NCBI GenBank assembly: GCA_011109175.1
Contig: RDEW01000033.1
Span: 124,001-188,000, forward strand
DNA from: Dicyema japonicum
Lineage: Eukaryota; Dicyemida; Rhombozoa; Dicyemidae
Direction of reading: 5' to 3'
Length of the DNA stretch: 64,000 bases
Positions 44,850-55,859 of this stretch are shown here, in pieces. The translations under genes were made by a program, and so were the position numbers. Position 1 is the first letter of the stretch, and each line of letters starts with the position of its first letter. The notes under the pieces are model-generated. The model worked only from the letters and a program-made list of their open reading frames with translations, was not told where the DNA came from and searched no databases.

Positions 44850-46640
44850 ATCACCAGGTAAAATAAAAAACTCCATTAGGTGATCCCGGCTTCTCTCAGC
44901 AATATTCTTATCTTTTCCCGGTGTTGCTCTCGGGAACCGATTCATTTTTGATAACCCATTCTTCAGGAAGTTTTCCATTTTGTATGAATATAACGCCCGA
45001 CTTCCTCACAAAGATTTTAAATGGAGTTGCACTTTTTGGTGGTCCTGTGATTCGAGAGATTGTTTTGTTCATACTGTATTGAGTGGAGTTGATCTTATCC
45101 ATGTTTGTTCTGGCAAGTTTTGTTCCCCAAGCTTCACATACATGACTTATAGTTGACTCGATGAATTGAAAGTACAACGTGGATAGTGACCGGTTCAAGG
45201 ATCCTATAAATTTTTGAGACGAGCACCTTCACTAAATTAAGCTGTCGTGCCGAAGCACTGATTACGTTTGACACATGTGTTCTGAAGGTCATGAGGGTGT
45301 CGTAGTTACTCCTAGAATCTTAGCTTTTCTTGTGTTAGTTCACCGTTAAAAATATTTCCGTGAGATAACTTGATAGCCTTCTATTCGACGTAAAAATACA
45401 AGTCGAGGACTTTTCAATGGACGTTGAAATTGAATTTATGTTAAACCATTAATGAAGTCTGCCTAGAGTAGTTTGCAATATGTTCGTAGCTATCGTAACA
45501 GCTGTATCCTTGCATAAATTATGTAATCGGCATACGCAAAGGTTATCGAATTTTAGTCCGAACAGATTGAAATATCGTACAAGAATAAGTAAAAAACGAC
45601 GGTTACAAGGGGATCCCTTTGGAAGGAATTTTGAGACCGGTTGGCAGGATTTTGTTGCGACTTTTCCTCTTCTACCAGTGAGAAAGTTCCCGAGCCATCT
45701 TTTGATTTCTGAGCAGTAGATCTTTTTTGTCAGAATTTTTATGGGACACAGTCAAAAGCCCTGCGTATGTCAACCGAGCACAATAAAGTTTTGAAGTGCC
45801 TAGGCTTTGACTCAAGTCCCCCCATAATAAAGTTTGTGAGGGTTTTCGTACTTGTATATAAGTCTTTCTTAAATCCGTGTTGGAAGGATTCTTTAGGTAA
45901 ACATGAGAAGATGCGGTCCAAAACCATTTTCTCAAAATTGCGCATAATAAGGATATTGGTTGATTAGAATGGGACTCTTTTGGTATTCTAGATTTCTGTA
46001 CTGTGTGGATGTAAGCCAACTTCCACATTGTTACAAATGTGTTTCTATTTATGGATCTGTTTTATCTGTGTTAGTGCTGTGAGTGCCTGGGTCCAAGCTT
46101 TTTGATAACAATCATAGGAATTTGATCTGGTCGTTTGAGTAGGTTAGCTTTTGGGATTTTATGCTATTTTCGACTTCCACTGGTGGGGGATAAGGAAGGA
46201 CCCTCGTACTTTTTATGAGGTAAGTAGCTGTTCTAAGCGTAGAATTTCATCATTCTATAGAGTTCCTTTTTGCTGTATTCAGAACTGTTTCTTTATCAGG
46301 ATTTTTGATCTTTGAGAATGTCTTCTACATAATAGATATGGACCTCTGCTTGTTAAACGTGGAGGTGGTTTTCTCCATTCGCCACTTTTTTTCTTAGAGA
46401 TTTTCTATATTTCGCTATTCATCACTAGGATTGTGGTCGCAAGTTGGTAAGAGGAGCAATGTTAGTGGTGGAAGGATCAAATCAGGTGAAGTAGTGTTGT
46501 CATAAGCTCTATACTGAGTTATTTTGTTTATCCGATAATCGTTGAGAATTATGAAATTATCCAGTAGATAGAGAAGTTTTGCTTTTGTACCAGGTTGGGT
46601 GTTTTGGGTTGAGGTCGCCACAAATCAACAAATTCTGGTA
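44850..46640 (-). mobile_element. LINE-C copy (EEP to thumb, decayed)
   Basis: From the right: endonuclease GDLNAKHPTWYKSK-like order near 46600 and TSPDLILPPLTLLLL; RT block MRNFEKMVLDRIFSCLPKES near 45920 with QHGFKKDLYTSTKTLTNFIM and LLCSVDIRRAFDCVP; thumb MNRSLSTLYFQFIESTISHV then ISRITGPPKSATPF near 45060; tail side near 44860. The palm YXDD is lost. Confidence 0.8.
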
Positions 46641-46820
46641 TTGATGTAACACAAGCAGAAATAGAGTAAACTCCTTTGGACAGGTGGCGTTATTGTGTGC
46701 CCAATCTCTCTTTTGACTAGAGAAAGGCGTATGAAATAATAAAATAGTAATGAAAAATAATTCCTTAGTAATAGTAAAATTATATTTTAATAATATAAGG
46801 AATAATTAATATTAAATTTA

Positions 46821-47293
46821 ATGGATAAATTAAAAGAATATTATTCAAAAGTGAATCAATGGTTTAATAGACATAAAAATATAATTAGAAGTGTAAATGT
46901 AGTGACAAGTTTAATGATTACAGTTAATTATATTTTATTTTGTTAGATAATGTCAATATTTCTATTAATATCATCAAGTAAATATGTAATTAAGAATATG
47001 CCTCTTTTAATTTTACAGGATTCTCAATGTAAATTGGAAATAAGTATATTATGGTCATTCACTCTCATGTTTATAATCCTTTCGGGTATAAACTGGTATG
47101 CTGTATTTAATAATTGGAAGGTAATCCTGAAATTGGTATATTAATACATTTAATTTAGTGTCCATTAGTTTTTATTAGTACATCCATCATTTTCCCTTCT
47201 GTTTACTTGACAATTTCTCCACAAACCAAAATCATTTCTAAACTAAAGGACGGAATTAAACGGATATTTAGAATCAATTCACATTATTTTTAA
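46821..47293 (+). CDS. Small multi-pass membrane protein, not assigned
   Basis: MDKLKEYYSKVNQWFNRHKN is a polar N-terminus. It is followed by a hydrophobic segment (VVTSLMITVNYILF), then an in-frame TAG at about 46944 that may be an unrecognised intron or an error. Two strong membrane segments follow: SILWSFTLMFIILSGINWYA and, after a 23-nt intron (GTATATTAAT...TTTAG near 47137), CPLVFISTSIIFPSVYLTIS. The tail is basic (KIISKLKDGIKRIFRI). The frame is otherwise continuous to the stop at 47291. It lies 130 bp upstream of the lectin gene on the same strand. Family unknown. Confidence 0.5.
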
Positions 47294-47422
47294 TAAATTT
47301 GGTCTTTGCTAAAGTAATTAGGAGTAATAGCCTTGTGATTATCATTTTTTATTACTAATATACGTAAATATGCAATATGTTGTATTTAGTAATACATATA
47401 TTAATTATAAATAATTAAATTA

Positions 47423-47876
47423 ATGATTTTATTGTCTTTATAATAAACATTGTAAAATCAAGTATAAGTGATATAATTGTAAGAATATGAAAACTGTTAC
47501 AAAGACACGTGCTACAAGATGATAAAAGTAGAATCTGACTATTATGATGCCATCAAATATTGCTTGAAATATGGGGAAGATTGGCTATCATTGATTCAAA
47601 GGAAAAGAATGATTTTATATTGGACAAATTCTACAATGGAAAAAAATTTTACATTGGTTTAAATAAATGGCTATATTCAGTGGATTTGTCATTTACTGAC
47701 ACTGTATTACTACTACTCATTTAAAGAGTTTTTTAAGATTTGGTGGTGATTACGGTGTGGAGTGTAATGTCATTTCTGAAATAGGGGCAGAATTAAGGGA
47801 GGTATCATGTAGTGAAATAAATCCATTTTTATGTGAGAGGAAAGGTATTTTTACAATAAATTGTAGTTCCTCGTGA
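47423..47876 (+). CDS. Secreted single-domain C-type lectin-like protein
   Basis: Hidden by tiny introns and frame errors. Start MI, then a hydrophobic signal (FIVFIINIVKS) if a run of four T at 47427-47430 is really five. A 22-nt intron (GTATAAGTGA...TGTAAG) leads to NCYKDTCYKMIKVESDYYDA, IKYCLKYGGRLAIIDSKEKN and DFILDKFYNGKKFYIG. The GG of the lectin-fold GGRLA motif needs five G at 47573-47576, where four are written. After a 24-nt intron the end reads GGDYGVECNVISEIGAELRE, VSCSEINPFLCERK: the typical WIGL...C...C...PFLCE frame of C-type lectin domains. The segment between is not clean, so the calcium/sugar motif cannot be judged. About 136 residues; probably an extracellular protein. Confidence 0.75.
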
Positions 47877-48064
47877 ATGTAGGACTAAATAATACAAAAC
47901 TCATTACTCTAACTCACTAATTTGTTTTTCTGCTAAGCTCACATCTGTTGTTATGTAAGAACATTATGGTTGACCCAATGGAAAACATTAGTTTTAACAC
48001 CAATCATTAAGATATTTATCCAAACACAAAAGCTAAACATAATATGAAATCATAAATACCTAAG
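47877..48064. other. Short spacer
   Basis: AT-rich, no feature seen. Confidence 0.3.
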
Positions 48065-48382
48065 GCTTACTTTCGCCAACTCTCTTCAACCTGTGCATAC
48101 ATACCACAAAAACGAGATTTCAATCGTCCACTCATACGCTGGTGATATCGCCCTCACTATCAGGGATTATCTAGCAGTCATTGAGGTCATATAACATAGA
48201 TTTCTCAATCACAGTATTCCCAATAAAGTTCTTCCTAACTACAACATCCTCCTAAACAACTATTCTCATAAATCCAAACATTTATCCTCAACGAAATCCT
48301 CTAAAACTCATTAAAATACGTAGGTCTCAGTTAAATAAAGAGATTGGTTTATATGTTTAAACCTAGGGAGGCAATAAAATAA
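48065..48382 (+). mobile_element. LINE-C fragment with tail
   Basis: The + strand, in shifting frames, gives SPTLFNLCI and HSYAGDIALTIRDYLAVIEV (palm block with the first catalytic Asp changed: YAGD). It ends with GGGAGGCAATAAAATAAAT, the family tail. Confidence 0.65.
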
Positions 48383-48399
48383 ATTAGCACACAAATAAA

Positions 48400-48750
48400 C
48401 TAAGGTATTTCAAGTGAAGAGAATAAATGATCAGAGACTTGTTCATCCCATAATGAGTCATCATGTTGTAATTCACTGTTAATTCCAGAATCACGACTAT
48501 TCTCTTCAATAGATTTGAGTATACTATAGTCTTCAAATAATTCATTATCATCACTCCACAATTCTTCTTTGGTTGATTGTTTAATTTTATTATCAATTGG
48601 TGAGGTGAAAATACAATTTCGTAGTTCTGAGGCCATTTTCTTTAAGTTTATTACTTCATTTGGAGGAACTGAAAAATGTGCTACGGTGAAATCCCCTGGA
48701 ATTTTGCTTTTATGATTAAATAGTAACTCCTCATCTGTTATTTCAGACAT
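48400..48750 (-). CDS. Acidic 116-residue protein, not assigned
   Basis: A complete intronless frame: MSEITDEELLFNHKSKIPGD, FTVAHFSVPPNEVINLKKMA, SELRNCIFTSPIDNKIKQST, then an acidic, Ser-rich C-terminus with LWSDDNELFEDYS, SIEENSRDSGINSEL and DDSLWDEQVSDHLF. The DSGINS sequence looks like a phosphodegron (DSGXXS). No signal or membrane segment. The gene starts about 150 bp from a SINE1 copy and ends close to a LINE-C tail. Confidence 0.65.
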   Translation of the reverse strand: MSEITDEELLFNHKSKIPGDFTVAHFSVPPNEVINLKKMASELRNCIFTSPIDNKIKQSTKEELWSDDNELFEDYSILKSIEENSRDSGINSELQHDDSLWDEQVSDHLFSSLEIP

Positions 48751-48909
48751 GCCACTATTTGAACTGAAAAAGTGTCTCAGATCACAACAATTATCTAGTT
48801 ATTTAAATAAATATACCATCAACATCAAACGACTTCATTAAACTTTAAATAATAATATTTTATAATTAAATTTAAACATTTCAATAATCTTAAATAAATA
48901 AATTATTGT

Positions 48910-49075
48910 AGGATGCAGTGTAATTAATGCAGGACCAAATCCAGAAGGTTTCGGGTTTGAATCTCGCTGCCGTCACTGGTTGAAGGTTCCAAGATGATTA
49001 TGGAATTGAGGAGTGACTTTGTCATCAGTGATTCAGCACTGCGGAGACGGATCTACCGAACAAGGAAATTGGAGA
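48910..49075 (+). mobile_element. SINE1 copy, 3' truncated
   Basis: TCGGGTTTGAATCTCGCTGCCGTC (box B), AAGGTTCCAAGATGATTATG and GAGTGACTTTGTCATCAGTG, then GCACTGCGGAGACGGATCT. It runs directly into LINE-C sequence. Confidence 0.7.
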
Positions 49076-49079
49076 AATA

Positions 49080-51480
49080 TGGTTTATTCGTATCATAGCT
49101 TTAAGAGGCATTGGTGGCTGGAACTTTCCAGAAATCCAGCGTTCCGTGATTTTGGCGGCTCTTTCCTGGCTAGCCTCGATCTTCAAGATATTCGTCCAAG
49201 AGATGAGTGGGTCCTATATACCACAAGCATAAGAGATGCATGGTTCAATGAATTGTTTATATACAGTGCTCAAAATAGTATGCTTTTCGATCTTCCATAA
49301 GCCTGTGAGACATTTCAGAACATTAGTTTTCTTTTCGCATTTTGTAATTACGTTTTCAACATGGGGAGAGAATGACATGTGCATGTCAAAAGTCACCCCA
49401 AGGATCCTTTGGGATTTTCTGAAAGAAATAGCTTCAATGTTTGCCTTCGGTTCGACCGTCCGTCTTCTCAGTCTCTTGTCTGAAGTAAATAGGGCTGTGA
49501 CGGACTTCTCAATACTGGCAATTAGCCGATTCTTCGATAGCCATTCGTCAAAACGGTCCAGGTTTTCTTGCAATCTCGAAGTGGCAATCTGGATGTCCTG
49601 ATCGAGTGACGCAATGACGATGTCGTCGACATAAATTAAAATAATATCATTTTCGGAGTGGGAAGGTCCGCCATGAATGGGTTGAATAAAACGGGAGACA
49701 AAGAGGATTTATGGGGAACCCCATTATGGAGAAGCCGTGAAATAGACCTTGACTGGCTAATGAAGACGCGTCCCCTCCGACCACTAAGGAAGTTAGCTAG
49801 CCAGTGTTTGAGCTTTCCAGGGATTTTTGTTTGGTAAATTTTCCAAGTAAGAATCCTCCTTGACACAGAGTCGAAAACTTTGTGGACGTATATGGAGCAA
49901 AGTACAGTCTTCATGTGTCCCGGCCTGTGTGAGAAACCATATCGTATAAAGTTAGTCAATGCAAATAAGTGGGTCGAAGTAGACCTCTCCTTTTTAAAAA
50001 CCATGTTGAAATGACAAGTACGGTAGGAAATTTTTGATTTTCGCAAGAACCAGCCTTTCCAGAATTATCGGAACAGAATACAATAACGCGACCAGTCTGT
50101 ATGAAGCCGGTTCCTTCTTCACTTTTCGGGTTTCAAAATTGGACGTAGGTGGGCAGGCTTCCATAAAGTTGGAATATAATTTTTGTTAATAGAGTGATCG
50201 AATATCCTCGTTAATGCAGCGATTCCATAGTCTTCCAAATTCTTTAGGAGGATCATTGGGATATGATCCGGTCTGTTAGAATAGGCTGTTTTAATGGCTT
50301 TCAATGCATATCTCACGTCGTTTTCAGTGAAGTGAATCGTATTCGGTTCCTTTTCAATTTACTGAGATGTTTCGGGGTACATCCGACTTCTTAAGGTTTT
50401 ATGGGATATTTTCACATAATATTTTATTAGGTTGTTTAAGTCCTTTTCGGACGATTTTTCATCCTCTCTTGAGGCGTCTCGGATGGTCTTCCAAATTTCA
50501 GTAGTGGGTATATTTCTATTCAACGAGAACACATGCTTCCATCATGATTTTTGTGATATTACCTCTCTGTTTTTTAGTTCGTTATTCAAAGCCTTCAGTC
50601 TAAGCTTATCCTCAGTAGTTAATCGGCCAGACTTTTTGAGTTCGTTTCTTTCCTTGATTAATGCCGACCTGCCATATCCCCTGGTGTAGTTAAGGAGGTG
50701 TATAGTGATCTCGTATCCAAGATAGTGCGGTTTACATAAGCGACTGCTTTGTCCATGGAAGTAATGCCATCCAGATAAAAGTACTGCAGTAGGTTGTCAG
50801 TAAGTGTACGGTAAAGTCTCCAGTCTGCGCGTTTGTAGTTGAATTGTTTTGAGGACCTCTTTTAGTTGACGTTTCTCTCTTGATCTTCAAAAGGATCGCA
50901 TTATGGTCACTTCTTGAGTTGTAAGTGACTGACCAAGTCGATATTGCCGCCAGGCGGGAGAACAAAGCGTGATGTCTGAAGAAGTTAGTTGGTCTAACTT
51001 TCTGAAGGGGTTCTCGTATGTTTTGACGGGTCATTCATGACCGTGAAAGGTCTTGTCTGCGAGAGTAGTACTTTTCTTTTGAGTCGGACGGTTGACTTGC
51101 CAGCCATAGTGGGTGTTTGGCGTTGATATCCTCGCCAATGATCACGTTGTTCAAGGAAGTCAAAGTAGATAAATTGGGCATAGTGTAGTGCTTCGGGCAA
51201 GAATATTCTTCACCACTGAACTGATGTCCACACATTTAAGGTCTTTCCGATATAAAATGAGTAGGCCACCACCCCACTTTCTCTTCCGGACACTCTGTAT
51301 AGACTTGTATCCAGAAAACACCGGGGTAGGACTGTTTATAAGCAGTTTCGTCTCTTGTATCAAAGCCACGTCGATCTTCAGCTCCGCCATGAGAGAGCGC
51401 AGTTCTATTATTTTGCCCCTTACTCCATTGACATTTGTTGAAGAACTGTGGTCCATTTCTTGCGGTGGGAGTAGTCTAAC
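49080..51480 (-). mobile_element. LINE-C, longest copy (endonuclease plus full RT)
   Basis: From 51456 downward: GKIIELRSLMAELKIDVALI + QETKLLINSPTPVFSGYKS (APE start), GEDINAKHPLWLASQPSDSK near 51110, a SRSDHNAILLKIKRE block near 50900. RT follows: GIAALTRIFDHSINKNYIPT, WKPAHLRPILKPEK, then KKERSTSTHLFALTNFIRYG + FSHRPGHMKTVLCSIYVHKV, NGVPHKSSLSPVLFNPFMAD, and near 49620-49650 ILIYVDDIVIASLDQDIQIA. The thumb follows (MSFSPHVENVITKCEKKTNV) to 49100. All RT blocks survive, but several frameshifts separate them. No ORF1 is seen. Confidence 0.88.
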
Positions 51481-51549
51481 TAGGTGAGCGCATCCTTATG
51501 CGAATACACGACACCCTGATAGCTGGGTCAAGTGTGTCTGCTCACGCCA

Positions 51550-52545
51550 TAATGAAGATTGAGAAAACACGGGCAACCCACCTAGGCACTATCAGACTAT
51601 TTTGTATGCTAAGTATGGTGTTGATGATGGTGGGCTAGTAAATGTGAAGGCGTTGATCGAATTACAATATAATAATTTGATGGAAAAAATCAACTTAAAA
51701 AAGGTCCTCTTCAGAGCATTGGACAACTCACATGTCGACCTTAAGTCGTCGACAATATGGCTAAAAATACGGTGATAACTCACCTCGATCAGAGGCGCTG
51801 TACACGTATATACAAGGCCGCAATATTTTTTGGGGTCGATTAACAAATACATATCCCCATTGTAAGTCAAGGAGCATGTCGGTTAATCATTTAGCCACTC
51901 GGTGTGGATCCATGCATAGCCATGACTATTTGTGGAGGCACATTGAGGTATTAAGGAGTCTTCATCTTCTACTATGCAATAAGTATGGTATTCGCCACAC
52001 CAGAAAGTTGTGGACTCATAAGATGTAATCTGTAGTAGAGAACACCAAGGTCCAAATTAAGGTAGACAGTGTTATCCGTACCTCGGTGCTAGTCAAGCAC
52101 AATAAACCGGACATTGTAGTACACGATAAGGAGTCTGCCCAGTCCTTATCATAGAGGTTGGTAATACGTCTCAAGACTGTTTGCAGATTGTGGAGGTGGA
52201 GAAAAAAAAGTATGAATTATTTGCAGACGAGATGTGGCCGATGTTTGGTTGCAAGGTCATCGTATTTCAATAGGAATTGCAACAAAGTACCACAAGGGGT
52301 AGATAGGGAGCTCCAGGCATATCTACAGTCCACTGTATTAAAACGGACCCTAGAAAGCCTGACACTGGAGTAGAGGAGGCAGAGCCCGGAGATGCCATAA
52401 GGGCAGTCGATTCAATTGTACAAGGCGCTCTCGGAGTTGTTTCAGCAACCAGAAACAAACCTGCCTGAAGAGACTGGCGAACAGCCAGGCGAGGAAGGTT
52501 GTTGATTATTAAATATTAACTTTTTTTGTTGGTTAAATAAAGTGG
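51550..52545 (+). mobile_element. RLE retroelement 3' half (zinc motif plus endonuclease)
   Basis: ILYAKYGVDDGGLVNVKALI and LDNSHVDLKSSTIWLK, then PHCKSRSMSVNHLATRCGSM, DYLWRHIEVLRSLHLLLCNK, YGIRHTRKLWTHKM, HNKPDIVVHDKESAQSLIIE + VGNTSQDCLQIVEVEKK and YLQSTVLKRTLESLTLE. The PD...E endonuclease signature is kept but frames are broken near 52145. The tail is TTTTTTGTTGGTTAAATAAAG near 52520. Confidence 0.8.
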
Positions 52546-52689
52546 CTTTTATAATTTTTACGCCATAATCAATTAATAACAAAACGTGTTTGATTAACTT
52601 TCATATTTAAAAACACTAAATCAATATAGTATTATGTTGAAAATGTCAAAATGAAAAAGAAAAAGGCTTACCAAGCATTTATGTGTCTA

Positions 52690-52995
52690 TTTATTAATTT
52701 AATAACCATGAGAAAAAAGTTAAAGTAAACAACTAATTAAGTGTATCCAGTTTCCACTTCTACAGAGTTCAACCGGAATCAACATAATGGGTAAGACGTC
52801 CATTAAATGCAGTTGTGGAAACCCCTCCAGTGGAGTGGGGAAGAGCAAATGATCCTTTTTCGTGCCGGCCTGGCACTGGGCGTCACCTAGACAGGTGGAT
52901 CACATGACGCCACTCTAATAGGAAGAGAGAGGAGGAACAAGCAAGCAGAAACTTCAACCAGTTAGCCACGAAGCACCACATGGCGCCACGAGGCG
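52690..52995 (-). mobile_element. SINE2 copy, near full-length
   Basis: Reverse complement of the copy at 55490-55795, roughly nine in ten bases identical by eye over about 290 bp. The head (right side) carries TGGCTAACTGGTTGAAG, which resembles a box A. The 3' part contains GTTTCCAC facing GTGGAAAC. The tail nearest 52690 has lost the CCGGGG motif. Confidence 0.85.
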
Positions 52996-53039
52996 TGAGA
53001 TAATAGATGTGTCTATGAAAACTTAATTTGAAGAAGGAT

Positions 53040-53290
53040 ACGTTTATCTTTATTTTTGAAAAAAATATTCTACCCTCTCGTCTACGGATGTGGAGGATGG
53101 TATTTTTCGCCCAAAAGAATAATCAATCTTTTGGACAAAACAAGGAGGATGAAAATTAAGCTGGCTTTTGGAGGTACGCTTAGACTCGTACCTGTCGGCT
53201 TATCAAAGTGGATTCTGCAAAGGGAGATCAACGTGAGATGTTATGGTGCCACAAATGGAGAAGTGCGACTGTTCAAAAATTTAAAATAAC
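53040..53290 (+). mobile_element. LINE-A thumb fragment
   Basis: YPLVYGCGGWYFSPKRIINL then LDKTRRMKIKLAFGG; the reverse complement of this block lies in the LINE-A copy at 40900-40990. Joined abruptly to LINE-B at about 53300. Confidence 0.65.
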
Positions 53291-53299
53291 GACAGCCAT

Positions 53300-54290
53300 T
53301 CTGGGGATTGATTTGTCAAAGGAACAAGCTGCTGCAAATAATGGAGCATTTCTTGGAGGGCTCAACGATTAGGATGGTCAGGACACTCCCGACCGACACA
53401 AGTTTGATGATCAGGACTGGGAAAGCTTTATCGAGAACATTTGAAACGACAATTGGTATTCCTCAAGGAGATCCATTATCCCGATTTTGTTTATTATTTA
53501 TCTGGAGGCAGCTCTACGAGACTTAAATCCTCATATCGGAGAAGGAACGAGCATAAGAGCATATGTGGATGACGTAGACTTTACTTCGAATAACAAAGAA
53601 GAGTTAATTGCACTTTTGGAGAAAATGCCTGTTAAAATGGCTGAGTAGTCATCAAAAGTAACACAAACAAAACCGAAAATTACGGAGCTAAAAAAGTGAG
53701 GAAAGGAACCGAGGAGCACTGGCGTAGATTAAATAACTAGGATCCCTTTTCGTTTACTCCGAAGATATAACACGAAAAAAGACACTAACTAATGTCGCTT
53801 TCAACAAATGAAGAAGACCTGGGTTCTACACGAAAGGCTTGACTCAAGAACTCTAATGAGACTATACAATGTCCTAGTGAGGCCAATCTTATTATATAAT
53901 TCCAGTACATGGGCATGTACAAGGCAGGAACTCGAAAAGTTGAATTCTTTTCACAGAAATCATCTCCGAGCACTCCTTTCTTCCCCGGTGCTTTTTCAAA
54001 ATGCCTTCCGAAATCTTATACAAGAGAACAGGAACTGAGCCAATATCATGTGATATTAACTGATTCAAGATGGAGGCTGTTTGGGCACATACTACGCCAC
54101 GATATGGGACCTGCCAACATTGCAATAGAAGAGTATTTTAATCTTAGAGGCTTCGCGTTTCCGCGGTCGGTCGAGTACAACACTGCCGGTAATCCAAGAT
54201 GAAGATCTCAGAGGATTGGAAAGTGCCTTTAAAGATGAGGATGATCTAGATATGCTACGAACATGGCAATGGATCGAAAAAGATGGGCGA
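53300..54290 (+). mobile_element. LINE-B 3' half including YVDD
   Basis: LLQIMEHFLEGSTIRMVRTL, TTIGIPQGDPLS, YLEAALRDLNPHIGEG and the palm block RAYVDDVDFTSNNKEEL near 53560-53600, which is missing from the copy at 34600. Then KKTWVLHERLDSRTLMRLYN, VLVRPILLYNSSTWACTRQE and SRWRLFGHILRHDMGPANIA. Frames shift at least four times. Confidence 0.8.
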
Positions 54291-54679
54291 TGTTAATTAC
54301 ATGTTTTCGTGTTGCACATGCTTTGTCATGGCATCGCATACGTGCCTTATAATAATATAAAATCGGTGATGTATGCTCTGCCATTCAAAGAAGAATTCAG
54401 TTTTGTTCTCTATGCAATAGTCGATTCATCAAAAAATTTAAAAGTGCTACTACAAAGGATAACTTTTAGAAGATATCTTTTTCAGAGTTATCGGATGTCC
54501 TCCAGATGGTGTACCACCTGTATAATTTTATATAGTTTGTTTGCTGTGGTGAAATACTATTTCGAAATTTACGACGCCGTATACAATTAGTTCTTTTGAA
54601 TGTTAGGGAATTATACAAACGTAATCAACACAACATTAAGAACAATAGTTTTAACTATTCTGTATTAGATCAGTCTTAA
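54291..54679. other. Stretch after LINE-B, nothing assigned
   Basis: An open frame of 93 codons on + (MLHMLCHGIAYVPYNNI...) crosses it, but composition and lack of motifs do not support a gene. Confidence 0.35.
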
Positions 54680-55240
54680 TTATTACGATTTAAACTGATC
54701 CCGATGCGTTCCACTAAAATCCTCATCCTTTCCCGGTGCTCCTCCCTCGTGCCCACACAAGCTCGTACTGAACGGCTGACTGTATTTGCAGGGCTACTTT
54801 CCCGCATGCCGGAGTTTAGTTTTATGAGGGCCTCCAGAGTAGTCGGTCCGGTTCTGTGTATCCCACAAGTCCACCGCTCCGTAACTCTAAAAGCCTTTGT
54901 ACGTCCTAGATTTTCTTAGTATTCGTCCATGATAATGAAGGTCCCACGAAGCACACGCGTACAAGAAACATGGTTCAATGTATTGTTTGTAGATATTCGT
55001 AAAAACCGGGTGGGTACCGGTCTTCCATTTTCTAGATAATCAATTCAATACATTGATTTTCTTCTCGCACTTCAGAACAATGTTGCCACGTGTGGTGACA
55101 AACATAAGTGCGTATCCAGAAGACGGATGAATTCTCTCCAGTATCGGACGAAGGCTTGCTTTAAAGAGATGCGAGCCCCGCGAAAGACTCTGGTTGAAGC
55201 AGTCCATTCGTAGAATGACTCTGTCTCCTACATTCACGAT
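54680..55240 (-). mobile_element. LINE-C 3' fragment
   Basis: Minus strand: FNQSLSRGSHLFKASLRPIL + ERIHPSSGYALMFVTTRGNI and VLKCEKKINVLN (compare HVENVITKCEKKTNVLK at 49330). The left end, ATCCTCATCCTTTCCCGGTG, parallels the 3' ends at 10640 and 44910. Confidence 0.75.
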
Positions 55241-55470
55241 TCATCATTTTTCCATCTTTTTTTCTTTCGCATTTTTTCTGCAGCTACCAAAGTATGCCTT
55301 CGAGCAGAATCCCGTGTCAAAGATAAGTCTTCATCCTCAAACTTTAGTAATCTATTCAAACGTTCATCTGATATTTGTGGCGGATAATCCACTCCATTAA
55401 AAATCTTGAATGGAGCGTGTTTGCTGGTCTCGTAATTGGTAATATTGTAACTGTATCTCCCAGACTGCAT
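55234..55470 (-). mobile_element. Possible LTR-retrotransposon integrase scrap
   Basis: Open minus-strand frame with YNITNYETSKHAPFKIFNGV + DYPPQISDERLNRLL, then TRDSARRHTLVAAEKMRKKK. The pattern YN-X4-H/Y-X-TS/TG-X2-PF-X3-NG resembles the C-terminal part of Gypsy-type integrases (YNXXXHXXTGXSPFXLXYG). Only about 75 residues remain and no catalytic DDE is present, so the assignment is tentative. Confidence 0.45.
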
Positions 55471-55489
55471 TGATATTTTCCCTCTCTGT

Positions 55490-55795
55490 TATCCGCCATG
55501 TGGTGCTTCCTGGCTAACTGGTTGAAGTTTCTGTTTGTTTGTTCCTCCTCTCTCTTCCTATTAGAGTGGCGTCATGTGATCCACCTGTCTAGGTGACGCC
55601 CAGTGCCAGCCGGCACAAAAAAGGATCATTTGCTCTTCTCCACTCCACTGGAGGGTTTTCCACAACTGCATGTAATGGACGTCTTTTACCTTTATGCTAA
55701 TTCCGGATGGACTCTGTTTCTGTAAAAGTGGAAACTGGATACACTTAATTAGTTGTTTACTTTAACTTCTTTCTCATTGTATCCGGGGTTGTTTA
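55490..55795 (+). mobile_element. SINE2 copy, full-length reference
   Basis: Head TGTGGTGCTTCCTGGCTAAC then TGGTTGAAG (box-A-like), TATTAGAGTGGCGTCATGTG, CACCTGTCTAGGTGACGCCC, CCACTCCACTGGAG, GTTTTCCACAACTGCATG, ACGTCTTTTACC, AGTGGAAACTGGATACACTT. The tail is TTCTCATTGTATCCGGGGTT followed by TTAATTAATTAAA. Confidence 0.85.
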
Positions 55796-55859
55796 ATTAA
55801 TTAAAAATGTGGGAGCTGGATAGGCAGGAATAAGCCGATGCATATACATTGATAATCGA

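Noticed and set aside
48384..48596. 70-codon minus ORF overlapping the acidic protein
   Set aside because: A shadow in another frame of the 48400-48750 gene.
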